Assembly: GCF_000802245.2 (NCBI RefSeq)
Contig: NZ_CP021080.1
Span: 2,108,001 to 2,172,000, forward strand
Source: Streptomyces pluripotens
GTDB taxonomy: Bacteria; Actinomycetota; Actinomycetes; Streptomycetales; Streptomycetaceae
DNA: 64,000 bases
Reading direction: 5' to 3'
The notes beneath the pieces were generated by a model that saw only the letters and a list, made by a program, of their open reading frames with translations, was not told the origin of the DNA and ran no database searches. Below are positions 41,492 to 49,468 of this stretch, in pieces. The position numbers were made by a program, and so were the translations under genes. Each line of letters starts with the position of its first letter. Position 1 is the stretch's first letter.

Positions 41492-41517
41492 CCACGTGCG
41501 TCACGACCGGGCGGCCG

Positions 41518-41913
41518 TCACGACCAGAAGGAGTCGGCCTCATCGAGGTCCGGGACGCACAGGTCCACGTCGCTCACCTTGTCCCCGACGAGCCGGAAGA
41601 CCATCACCTCGTCCTTGTCGTAGCGCCTGCCGTTGCGCTCGGCCGTGCAGTGATGCAAGGCGACGACGTGGCCTCGGCCGTCGACGAAGGCGTCACGCAA
41701 TGCGATGCGGAGTGTCCCGTTGCTCTCCTGGAAGAGCCGACCGTACATCTCGATGATCGCGTCCTGCCCCTTGAAATCACCCGAGAGCGGGTGACTGCCC
41801 GGCACATGCTGGGTGCAGTCCGCAGTCATCATCCCGCGCAGGACATCCATGTCCCCGCGTGAGAAGGCTTCGTATCCCTTACGGACGAGTGTTGCGTGCG
41901 GGTGTTCGGCCAT
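41518..41913 (-). CDS. NTF2/SnoaL-like protein
   Basis: A 131-residue single-domain protein with the SnoaL-like NTF2 fold. It begins MAEHPHATLVRKGYEAFSRGDMDVLRGMM, the usual helix followed by the turn GDMD, and continues with strands such as GHVVALHHCTAERNGRRYD. Members are ester cyclases, ketosteroid isomerase-like enzymes or ligand-binding proteins; the lack of neighbours leaves it unassigned. ATG 41913 fits the family start. Confidence 0.78.
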   Translation of the reverse strand: MAEHPHATLVRKGYEAFSRGDMDVLRGMMTADCTQHVPGSHPLSGDFKGQDAIIEMYGRLFQESNGTLRIALRDAFVDGRGHVVALHHCTAERNGRRYDKDEVMVFRLVGDKVSDVDLCVPDLDEADSFWS

Positions 41914-41995
41914 GGTGATCGCCACCTCTCCGCAGTGTCGGCGACATACGGCTGACGTTCTCATTCTCCTCTCCTGCGGGGGAGACCGATAAGGC

Positions 41996-42985
41996 CTAAG
42001 CGCGCCCCCGCGAGCGCGCCGCGCGCGCGACGGTCACGACCGCCTTCTCCAGGGCGTATTCCGGATCGTCCCCGCCGCCCTTCACCCCAGCGTCCGCCTC
42101 GGCCACCGCCCGCAGTGCGACCGCCACCCCGTCGGGTGTCCAACCGCGCATCTGTTGCCGCACCCGGTCGATCTTCCACGGTGGCATGCCCAGCTCGCGC
42201 GCCAGATCGGCCGGTCGGCCGCCGCGCGCCGAGGACAGCTTCCCGATCGCCCGCACACCCTGTGCCAGCGCGCTGGTGATCATCACCGGCGCGACTCCGG
42301 TGGCCAGCGACCACCTGAGCGCCTCCAGTGCCTCCGCCGTACGCCCCTCCACGGCCCGGTCGGCGATCGTGAAGCTGGAGGCCTCGGCCCGCCCGGTGTA
42401 GTACCGGCCGACGACCGCCTCGTCGATCGCCCCCTCCACGTCGGCCACCAACTGCGAGACCGCCGAGGCCAACTCCCGCAGGTCGCTGCCGATGGCATCG
42501 CAGAGCGCCTGACACGCCTCGCCTGTGGCCGACCGCCCGAACGAGCGGAACTCCCCCCGCACAAAGGCCAGCCGGTCCGCCGGCTTGGTCATCTTCGGGC
42601 AGGCCACCTCACGTGCGCCCGCCTTGCGCGCGGCATCCAGCAGCCCCTTGCCCTTGGCGCCGCCGGCGTGCAGCAACACGAGCGTGATCTCCTCGGCGGG
42701 TGAGCCGAGATAGGCCTTCACGTCCTTGACCGTGTCGGCAGACAGGTCCTGGGCGTTGCGTACGACCACGACCTTGCGCTCGGCGAAGAGCGACGGACTG
42801 GTCAGCTCAGCAAGTGTGCCGGGCTGCAACTGGTCGGGAGTCAGGTCCCGTACGTCCGTGTCGGCGTCGGCGGCCTTGGCGGCAGCCACCACCTCCTGCA
42901 CAGCACGGTCGAGCAGGAGGTCCTCCTGGCCCACGGCGAGAGTCACCGGGGCGAGAAGGTCGTCATTCGCAGTCTTCCTGGCCAT
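41996..42985 (-). CDS. holA: DNA polymerase III subunit delta
   Basis: A 329-residue clamp-loader subunit that opens the beta sliding clamp. It has the actinobacterial delta layout: the short N-terminal [21 protein letters not shown], the SLFAERKVVVVRNAQDL segment, VLLHAGGAKGKGLLDAARKAGA, then the helical AAA lid and the C-terminal oligomerisation domain (MPPWKIDRVRQQMRGW). There is no Walker motif, as expected for delta. It lies upstream of the ComEC genes in reverse order, the usual synteny. Confidence 0.94.
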   Translation of the reverse strand: MARKTANDDLLAPVTLAVGQEDLLLDRAVQEVVAAAKAADADTDVRDLTPDQLQPGTLAELTSPSLFAERKVVVVRNAQDLSADTVKDVKAYLGSPAEEITLVLLHAGGAKGKGLLDAARKAGAREVACPKMTKPADRLAFVRGEFRSFGRSATGEACQALCDAIGSDLRELASAVSQLVADVEGAIDEAVVGRYYTGRAEASSFTIADRAVEGRTAEALEALRWSLATGVAPVMITSALAQGVRAIGKLSSARGGRPADLARELGMPPWKIDRVRQQMRGWTPDGVAVALRAVAEADAGVKGGGDDPEYALEKAVVTVARAARSRGRA

Positions 42986-43072
42986 CGCCTACAGCATCCC
43001 ACGCGGCACTGACATCGAGACGGCCCGCGCAGCCCGAACGGTCCCGGACCGTACCCGGGGTGCGTCTGTGAG

Positions 43073-43336
43073 TCAGGGCTCCTCGCGCCAGCCGTCCCAC
43101 TCCCCCACGAACGCGTCCAGCTCAGCAGCATCCAGTCGCCCGTCCTCGTCACGCAGGACCACCAGCCACTGGGCGTCCTCGGCGTCGTCCTCACCGGCCA
43201 GCGCGTCCCGGACCAACCGGGGTTCCTCATCGACCCCGAACCGCTCGGCGAGCGCCTCGGCGACGTCCTTGGCGGCGTCGCGGTCGGGCAGCACCAGCAC
43301 ATGTCTCACTTCGCTCACGGACTCATTGTCCGGCAC
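43073..43336 (-). CDS. Small acidic hypothetical protein
   Basis: An 87-residue, very acidic protein ending in AELDAFVGEWDGWREEP. It has two beta-alpha units (HVLVLPDRDAAKDVAEALAERFG and QWLVVLRDEDGRLDAAELDAF), which recall a ferredoxin-like fold; the final DGW resembles RraB-type proteins, but this is weak. GTG starts at 43336 and 43318 are both possible. It is located between holA and comEC on the same strand. I do not recognise the family. Confidence 0.65.
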   Translation of the reverse strand: MPDNESVSEVRHVLVLPDRDAAKDVAEALAERFGVDEEPRLVRDALAGEDDAEDAQWLVVLRDEDGRLDAAELDAFVGEWDGWREEP

Positions 43337-43412
43337 GGACGAGATCAGGAACTCCAGGTCAGTCGGGGGCGTCGGATGTCCACGTCCGCACCCGCGGTAC
43401 GGTTCGCCCGAC

Positions 43413-46268
43413 TCACTCCCTCGTCACCTCTAATTCCCCGCTCACCCCTCCTTCCCCGCCGACCGCCAGTGCTCCATCCCGGTCGGTACGCATCACCATC
43501 GCGCCACCGGCCCGCAGCGCAGCCACCGTCGCCGGTGCTGGGTGCCCGTACGGGTTGCCGACACCGGCGGAGATAAGGGCCACCCGAGGGGCCGCGAGCC
43601 GTATCAGTTCCGGGACCTGGTAGGCCGAGCCGTGATGAGCCACTTTCAATACGTCCACGCGGGCCAGGCGGGCCGCTGCCGGGGACCGCAACAACGCTTG
43701 CTGGCCGGGGGGTTCGAGATCTCCGAGCAGCAGCAACCGCAGACCGCCCGTGCGGACCAGCAGGGCGACGCTGGCGTCGTTCGGACCGTCCGGCTCCGGC
43801 ACGGCATCGGGCCGTACCGGGGATGTCCTCGCGCTGGAGTGCAACCGGGCGGCCGGTGGCGGCCACAGGACGCGCCAGGAGAGCGGACCGGTGCGCCGTT
43901 CCTCACCCGCGACGGCCCGCGTAACGGGGATATGCCGTTCGGCCGCTTCCCGTCTGACGAACTCAGCCTGCTCCACGGGTTCTTCGAGCCACGTAGTCTC
44001 GATCGCTGCCACTGTCCGGCCCCGCAGGACACCGGGCAGCCCCGCCACATGGTCGGCGTGGAAGTGGGTCAAGACCAGGAGAGGGACGCGCGTGATGCCC
44101 AACTGCCGCAGGCAACGGTCGACGCGTGTCGGATCGGGTCCGGCATCCACGACCACCCCAGCTCCCTGCCCCGCGGCCAGCACGGTCGCATCGCCCTGCC
44201 CGACATCGCACATCGCGAACCGCCACTTCGGCGGCGGCCAGCCTGTGATCCTCCGGGCCAGGGGCACGGGTTGCACCACTGCCAGCAGGAGCAGCACCCC
44301 GAGCAGTCCGCACCACCACGGGTGCCGCAGTAATCTCCGCCCGGCTAGAACGGCGATCACCATGACCGCGGCAAGCAACAGCGCTCCCGGCCAGTTCCCC
44401 GGCCAGTCCACTTCCGCACCGGGTAGCGCCGCCCCGGTCCGGGCGACCCCGGCGATCCACCCCGCCGGCCAACCGGCACACCACGCCAACGCCTTGGCCA
44501 GCGGCATGACCACCGGTGCCGTCGCAAGCGCCGCGAACCCCAGCACCGTGGCCGGCGCCACCGCAGCCTCGGCGAGCAGGTTGCAGGGCACCGCCACCAG
44601 GCTCACCCGGGCGGACAAGACGGCTACGACCGGCGCACACACGGCCTGTGCCGCGGCAGCGGCACCCAAGGCTTCGGCGAGCCGCGGGGACATCCGGTGC
44701 CTCCGCATTGCCTCGCTCCAACCCGGTGCCAGAACCAGCAGCGCGCCGGTGGCCAGCACGGAGAGCAGGAAACCGTAGCTCCGGGCCAGCCACGGGTCGT
44801 ACAGCACCAGGAGCAGGACGGCCGTGGCCAGTGCTGGGACCAGGGATCTGCGACGTCCGGTGGCCAGCGCGAGCAGGGCGACCGCGCCACAGACGGCGGC
44901 CCGCAGCACGCTGGGGTCGGGGCGGCACACGATCACAAATCCCAGCGTCAGCGCTCCGGCAAACAGGGCGGTAGCCCGCAAAGAGAGGCCGAGCCGTGGA
45001 GCCAGTCCGCGGCGTTCGACCAACTGGGCCAGGCCGGGCGGGCCGATGAGCAAGACCAGCAGGATGGTGAGGTTGCTGCCGGAGACCGCCAGGGTGTGTG
45101 CCAGATCCGTCTCCTTGAAGGCCTCGTCCAGCTCGGGCGTGATCCGTGAGGTGTCGCCGACCACCAGTCCGGGCAGCAGTGCCCGCGCGTCTGCTGGCAG
45201 GCCGTCGGTGGCCTCCCGCAGCCCCGCCCTGAGTCGCCCCGCCAGCCGTTGTGGTCTGCTCGGCCCCGCCACGATCCGTGGCTCCGGCCGGGCGCGCACC
45301 CGCAGTACGGCCGCTTTCCGGTCACCGCCGCCGGTCGAAGCGGGCGCCAGCCGTCCACCCACCCGCAGCCGTATGGACGGCAGCAGCCCGAGCCATGCGG
45401 CACGTCCACCCGGTGTCCCCCGGGCGGCGGACACCGACGCCCGGGCGGAATCCCCATCCCCGCCCGGCTCGGTGCTGCCTGCCGGTGCCGGAACCTCCGC
45501 GTCGACGACCATCAGTACGGGGGTCCGAGTCCGCGCACTCGCACCGCCGTGTTCCTCGACGGCTCGCACCTCCGCCCGGACCAAGACCGCCACGGGTGCC
45601 GTGTGGTCGCCGCGCACCCGCGGTCTGCTCAGCCGGGGGTCGCCGGTCACCTCCACCTCGGCGGTCACGGTCGCGAACCGCCGCGCCAGGTCGGGCACCG
45701 GGCCGCGCCGCAGATCCGCTCCGTGCAAACCGGCGGAGACGGCGGCCGCTGCCCCGCAGAGCAGCACCGCAGCAGCTGAGGTGCGGGTCCACGGCAACCG
45801 GTCGCCCACCCGCTCCTGCGGCCTGGTTCCGGGGCTCCAGCCGGCCGCTCCCGGACCTCGCCTGAGCTGACTGCCCTGGCCGAGGAATCCGGCTCGTACG
45901 GCCCGTGCAGCCCCGTGTACGGACGACCTGACCCGTCCTGCCGATTGGGCCAGTGTGGACGGTGCGGCCCACCCGACCTGTACGGGCGGTCTGGCCTGTA
46001 TGGGCGGTGGGGTCGGTTGCGGCCGGCGTACCGCCAGCATGACTGTTCCACCGACCAGACACACGGCCACGATCACTGCGGTCCAGCCACCGGGTGCGTC
46101 CACCGTCAGCGCCGCCGTGGCCCAGGCCGTGAGAGCGGGCGGCACCAGGCGCAGGTCCATGGGGCTGGCCCGGTCGACGTGCGGGGTCCCGTGTTCCTCG
46201 GGCTTCCCCGGCTCATTGCCCTTCCCTGGCTCAATGCTGGGGTCGGCCTCTTCGAGCAGGCGGCTCAT
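43413..46268 (-). CDS. comEC: ComEC/Rec2 family DNA-uptake channel
   Basis: A 951-residue polytopic membrane protein. It has early helices, an OB-like extracytoplasmic region, the Competence domain with many helices (about 380-650), and a C-terminal metallo-beta-lactamase part with LTHFHADHVAGLPGVLRG and VDVLKVAHHGSAYQVPEL, the second being the ComEC HHGS motif. In naturally competent bacteria it carries single-stranded DNA across the membrane. The ATG overlaps the comEA stop (ATGA). About 45 hydrophilic, variable residues precede the first helix. Streptomyces are not known to be naturally competent in this way, so the role is open. Confidence 0.92.
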   Translation of the reverse strand: MSRLLEEADPSIEPGKGNEPGKPEEHGTPHVDRASPMDLRLVPPALTAWATAALTVDAPGGWTAVIVAVCLVGGTVMLAVRRPQPTPPPIQARPPVQVGWAAPSTLAQSAGRVRSSVHGAARAVRAGFLGQGSQLRRGPGAAGWSPGTRPQERVGDRLPWTRTSAAAVLLCGAAAAVSAGLHGADLRRGPVPDLARRFATVTAEVEVTGDPRLSRPRVRGDHTAPVAVLVRAEVRAVEEHGGASARTRTPVLMVVDAEVPAPAGSTEPGGDGDSARASVSAARGTPGGRAAWLGLLPSIRLRVGGRLAPASTGGGDRKAAVLRVRARPEPRIVAGPSRPQRLAGRLRAGLREATDGLPADARALLPGLVVGDTSRITPELDEAFKETDLAHTLAVSGSNLTILLVLLIGPPGLAQLVERRGLAPRLGLSLRATALFAGALTLGFVIVCRPDPSVLRAAVCGAVALLALATGRRRSLVPALATAVLLLVLYDPWLARSYGFLLSVLATGALLVLAPGWSEAMRRHRMSPRLAEALGAAAAAQAVCAPVVAVLSARVSLVAVPCNLLAEAAVAPATVLGFAALATAPVVMPLAKALAWCAGWPAGWIAGVARTGAALPGAEVDWPGNWPGALLLAAVMVIAVLAGRRLLRHPWWCGLLGVLLLLAVVQPVPLARRITGWPPPKWRFAMCDVGQGDATVLAAGQGAGVVVDAGPDPTRVDRCLRQLGITRVPLLVLTHFHADHVAGLPGVLRGRTVAAIETTWLEEPVEQAEFVRREAAERHIPVTRAVAGEERRTGPLSWRVLWPPPAARLHSSARTSPVRPDAVPEPDGPNDASVALLVRTGGLRLLLLGDLEPPGQQALLRSPAAARLARVDVLKVAHHGSAYQVPELIRLAAPRVALISAGVGNPYGHPAPATVAALRAGGAMVMRTDRDGALAVGGEGGVSGELEVTRE

Positions 46269-47500
46269 GGCCGCACCAGGTTCCGTAGATCGGTGAAGCG
46301 GCGGTCCCCGATGCCACTGACGTGCCGCAGGTCGTCCACTGAGCGGAATCCGCCGTGCCGGGTGCGGTAGTCGATGATGTGCCGGGCCAGTACCGGACCG
46401 ACTCCCGGCAGGGCATCGAGCTGGTCCACGGTGGCCGTGTTGAGGGAGACCGGGCTCCAGGGCCCCGCACCCGTCGTTCCGGGGGCAACCCCTCCCACCG
46501 GTGCGGGCAGGGCCACGGCCGCGACGGGGGCGCCGACGACGACCTGTTCACCGTCGACCAGGAACCGGGCCCGGTTGAGCCCCTCAGTGCTCGTACCCGG
46601 GCGGACTCCGCCCGCCGCCCGCAGCGCGTCGGCCACCCGGGAGCCGGCCGGAAGCCGCCGGACGCCCGGTTTCCGGACCTTACCGCTGACGTCCACGACG
46701 ATCTCGACCCTGGGTACCGCCGAGACGCTGACGGCCACGCCCGGCCTCGTGTCATCGCCTTGCTGGGCATAGGTGGCCTCGGCACGCACCACTTGAGGGG
46801 CGCGCACAGACTGGGTACGACCGGTCCAGAAGTGCTGCGCGGCGAACACGGCGGAAGCCGCGAGTACCACGGAGAGTGCCACCACTCCTCGCCGCTCCAC
46901 CCCGCACCGCGCCTGCAGCCACACTGGCATCCGCTCCCGCAACGCAAGTCCGGCTCGCACCCGCCAGCCCGGAACGGTCGGGCCCTCGGGCTCCAACCAG
47001 GTTGCCGGGTTGACCGGTTCGGCATCTGCGGCCTGGTCGGGCACCGACGGTCCGGCTCCCCCAGCCGGCGCGGTCTGTGCAGTCCCCGTCGACCACGGCG
47101 CGGTCTTGGCCACCGTGCTTGCCGGGCTCACCGCCGGATCAGGGCCTGTCGCCGTGGCCTCCTCCGCAGCCCCGACCCTGCCGGTAACCGTGGCGGTGTC
47201 CGCGGCCCTGCCCTGGTCCGGCTCGCCCCCGAGCCCGCCCCCAGGCCCATGCCCGGTCGTGTCCCGGCCCGGTGGTCCGTTTCCCGACTCCCGTCGGCGC
47301 ACGGCTCGTTCACCGAAGAGGACTTCGGCTCGGCGGCGCAACTCCTCAGCCGGGGCTGACGGGCGTTGACGAGCGCCACGGTGATCGGGGCTGCGGAGGC
47401 CTCCGGTGCCGCGACGCCCCCTGACGCGGCCGTCGGAACCGGGCCCACGGCCGGGGCCACTGGTCGGGGTGACTGTGCGTGAAGGTGATCGAAGTGCCAT
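46265..47500 (-). CDS. comEA: ComEA-like DNA-binding membrane protein
   Basis: A 411-residue protein with ATG at 47500. A long N-terminal part of about 210 residues is Pro/Gly/Arg-rich and low in complexity. One helix follows (VVALSVVLAASAVFAAQHFW), then an SLBB domain (IVVDVSGKVRKPGVRRLPAGS and onward), a Pro-rich linker, and a helix-hairpin-helix pair at the C terminus (VSLNTATVDQLDALPGVGPVLA). This is the ComEA layout with an unusually long cytoplasmic N terminus. The stop overlaps comEC, so the two are coupled. Confidence 0.9.
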   Translation of the reverse strand: MALRSPSRTVTPTSGPGRGPGSDGRVRGRRGTGGLRSPDHRGARQRPSAPAEELRRRAEVLFGERAVRRRESGNGPPGRDTTGHGPGGGLGGEPDQGRAADTATVTGRVGAAEEATATGPDPAVSPASTVAKTAPWSTGTAQTAPAGGAGPSVPDQAADAEPVNPATWLEPEGPTVPGWRVRAGLALRERMPVWLQARCGVERRGVVALSVVLAASAVFAAQHFWTGRTQSVRAPQVVRAEATYAQQGDDTRPGVAVSVSAVPRVEIVVDVSGKVRKPGVRRLPAGSRVADALRAAGGVRPGTSTEGLNRARFLVDGEQVVVGAPVAAVALPAPVGGVAPGTTGAGPWSPVSLNTATVDQLDALPGVGPVLARHIIDYRTRHGGFRSVDDLRHVSGIGDRRFTDLRNLVRP

Positions 47501-47644
47501 GCGACGAGCATGCGGCATCCCGACACATTCAGGATGATCTTGGTCAACTCCCGTGGACCACGGACGGGTTGTGGAAAACCCAACCACCCACACGGGTGAG
47601 TTCAGTCCGTACGGGGCATGGCGTGAGAGCCGCGTTCGAGGGAG

Positions 47645-48490
47645 TCAGCGGGGCGAGACAACCGCTCCCAGCAGCCCGGGCCCGGTATGCGCTCCGATCA
47701 CCGCTCCCACCTCGCTGACGTGCAGTTCGGCAAGGCCCGGAACCCTTGCCCGCAGTCGGTCAGCGAGAGCCGTCGCGCGGTCGGGAGCGGCGAGATGGTG
47801 CACGGCGATGTCGACCTCGGCGCTGCCCGCCCGCTCGACGGCGATCTCCTCCAGCCTGGCGATCGCCTTGGACGCTGTGCGGACCTTTTCGAGCAGCTCG
47901 ATACGACCGCCGTCCAGCTGGAGCAGGGGCTTGACGGCGAGTGCGGAGCCGAGGAGGGCCTGCGCGGCTCCCATACGACCGCCACGGCGCAGATAGTCGA
48001 GGGTGTCGACGTAGAAGTACGCGGACGTACCCGCGGCCCGCTTCTCGGCGGCCGTGACGGCCTCGTCCGCCGTGCCACCGGCCTCGGCGGCTTCGGCCGC
48101 CGCGAGCGCGCAGAAGCCCAGGGCCATCGCGACCATTCCGGTGTCCACCACCCGCACGGGCACCGGCGCCTCACGCGCCGCAAGAACCGCCGCGTCGTAT
48201 GTGCCGGACAGCTCGGCAGACAAGTGCAGGGACACGATGCCGCTCGCACCGGACTCGGCGACCTTGCGGTAGGTATCCGCGAACACCTGGGGACTGGGGC
48301 GGGAGGTGGTGACGGAACGCCGCTTCTGCAGGGCCTGGGCCAGGGAGCGGGTCGAGATCTCGGTGCCTTCTTCGAGCGCCCGGTCACCGAGGACCACGGT
48401 GAGGGGTACTGCGGTGATGCCGTGACGCTCCATCGTCCTGAGCGGCAAGTAGGCCGTTGAATCGGTGACGATCGCGACATGGCAGGACAT
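47645..48490 (-). CDS. DegV family fatty-acid-binding protein
   Basis: A 281-residue protein of the DegV/FakB family. The N-terminal VAIVTDSTAYLP opens the fold, with Thr/Ser residues that bind the carboxylate. VTTSRPSPQVFADTYRKVAESGASGIVSLHLS is the conserved second segment. Members hold fatty acids for phosphorylation by FakA or act in lipid signalling. No kinase partner gene is adjacent. It lies upstream of comEA on the same strand. Confidence 0.92.
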   Translation of the reverse strand: MSCHVAIVTDSTAYLPLRTMERHGITAVPLTVVLGDRALEEGTEISTRSLAQALQKRRSVTTSRPSPQVFADTYRKVAESGASGIVSLHLSAELSGTYDAAVLAAREAPVPVRVVDTGMVAMALGFCALAAAEAAEAGGTADEAVTAAEKRAAGTSAYFYVDTLDYLRRGGRMGAAQALLGSALAVKPLLQLDGGRIELLEKVRTASKAIARLEEIAVERAGSAEVDIAVHHLAAPDRATALADRLRARVPGLAELHVSEVGAVIGAHTGPGLLGAVVSPR

Positions 48491-48562
48491 GAGCTGGAGG
48501 TTACCTGCCGTGGTGCTCGCGCGGCAGCCCGGCCCCAGTCCGGCGTGCTCCGGGCTATCCGC

Positions 48563-49327
48563 TCAGACCGTGCTCTCCGGGCGGGGCTTCCTCCGCCAGG
48601 GGTGGGCGAGACGGGGTGACGGCGGAGTGATCGAGGGGGGAGCCGGATCCGGGGAGGGACGGGAGTCGGCCGTCCGCGGGCGGAACCGGCGATCTGCCGG
48701 GCCGCTGGGACTTCCCTCGTCAGAGGTTCCCTGGCCGCCGGAAACGGTGTCGGGCCGCCGCGCGGTTGTCTGCGCAGGCTCCGTCCGCGCCCAGTGCCGC
48801 AGGGCGTCCGCTTCGAGGTCTATCTGGGCACTGAGCGATCCCAGGTCCTCGTCGGCGAAGTGGCGGGCCCGGTCGCGGACGGCCCAGCGCAGCGAGTCCG
48901 CGGACTCGCTGACGCGTGCGGTGCGGCTGCGCAGCTCGGGCAGGCGGGCAGCGAGCGCGGCCCGGTCGGGCTCGGTCTCCAGGCGCTTGAGGTCGGCGTC
49001 CAGTTCGCGGCCGTGTGCGCTGAGCCGCTGGAACAGGCCGAGGGACTCCTTGAGCGACTCGTCTTCAGCAGCGCCCGCGTACAGCGCGTCCTGGGTGGCG
49101 CGCATGGAGGTGCGCAGCGTGAGCCGCAGGTGCGCGATCTCGCGGGCCGGGCCGGACTGGGTGAGGGACTTGGCACGCAGGGTGTGGTCCTCGACCGTGC
49201 GGCGGGCCTGCTCGATCGTGCGGTCCACCCCGCGCTTGGCGGCGCCCACCGCCTTGGCCGTGGCGTAGACGCCCAGGCTGACGAAGAGCAGGAAGAGCAG
49301 GGCGAACACGGCGATGACGGCTTCCAC
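48563..49327 (-). CDS. Membrane-anchored coiled-coil protein of unknown function
   Basis: A 254-residue protein. GTG 49327 is chosen because GGAGGAGGAG lies 4-5 nt upstream. One N-terminal helix (EAVIAVFALLFLLFVSLGVYA) anchors it. A helical, heptad-rich body of about 130 residues follows, and then a Pro/Ser/Arg-rich disordered tail. No enzymatic motif is visible. It sits between DegV and leuS, as in related genomes, and could be a scaffold at the membrane; the family is not named to my knowledge. Confidence 0.75.
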   Translation of the reverse strand: MEAVIAVFALLFLLFVSLGVYATAKAVGAAKRGVDRTIEQARRTVEDHTLRAKSLTQSGPAREIAHLRLTLRTSMRATQDALYAGAAEDESLKESLGLFQRLSAHGRELDADLKRLETEPDRAALAARLPELRSRTARVSESADSLRWAVRDRARHFADEDLGSLSAQIDLEADALRHWARTEPAQTTARRPDTVSGGQGTSDEGSPSGPADRRFRPRTADSRPSPDPAPPSITPPSPRLAHPWRRKPRPESTV

Positions 49328-49468
49328 GACGCTCCTCCTCCGACCGGTACGGCACAAGCCGCTGTGCTCTCCACGGTAAACGCAGTGGGCAGGTTCGCGG
49401 TTCCAGAGGAACCCCGAACCTGCCCGTAGGGGACTACCCCGACGCGGGTTGTGCGCGGTGTCCGGTCA

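Noticed and set aside
47560..47580. DnaA-box-like TTTTCCACAA between comEA and DegV
   Set aside because: A single site with a mismatch, no cluster and no origin genes nearby.
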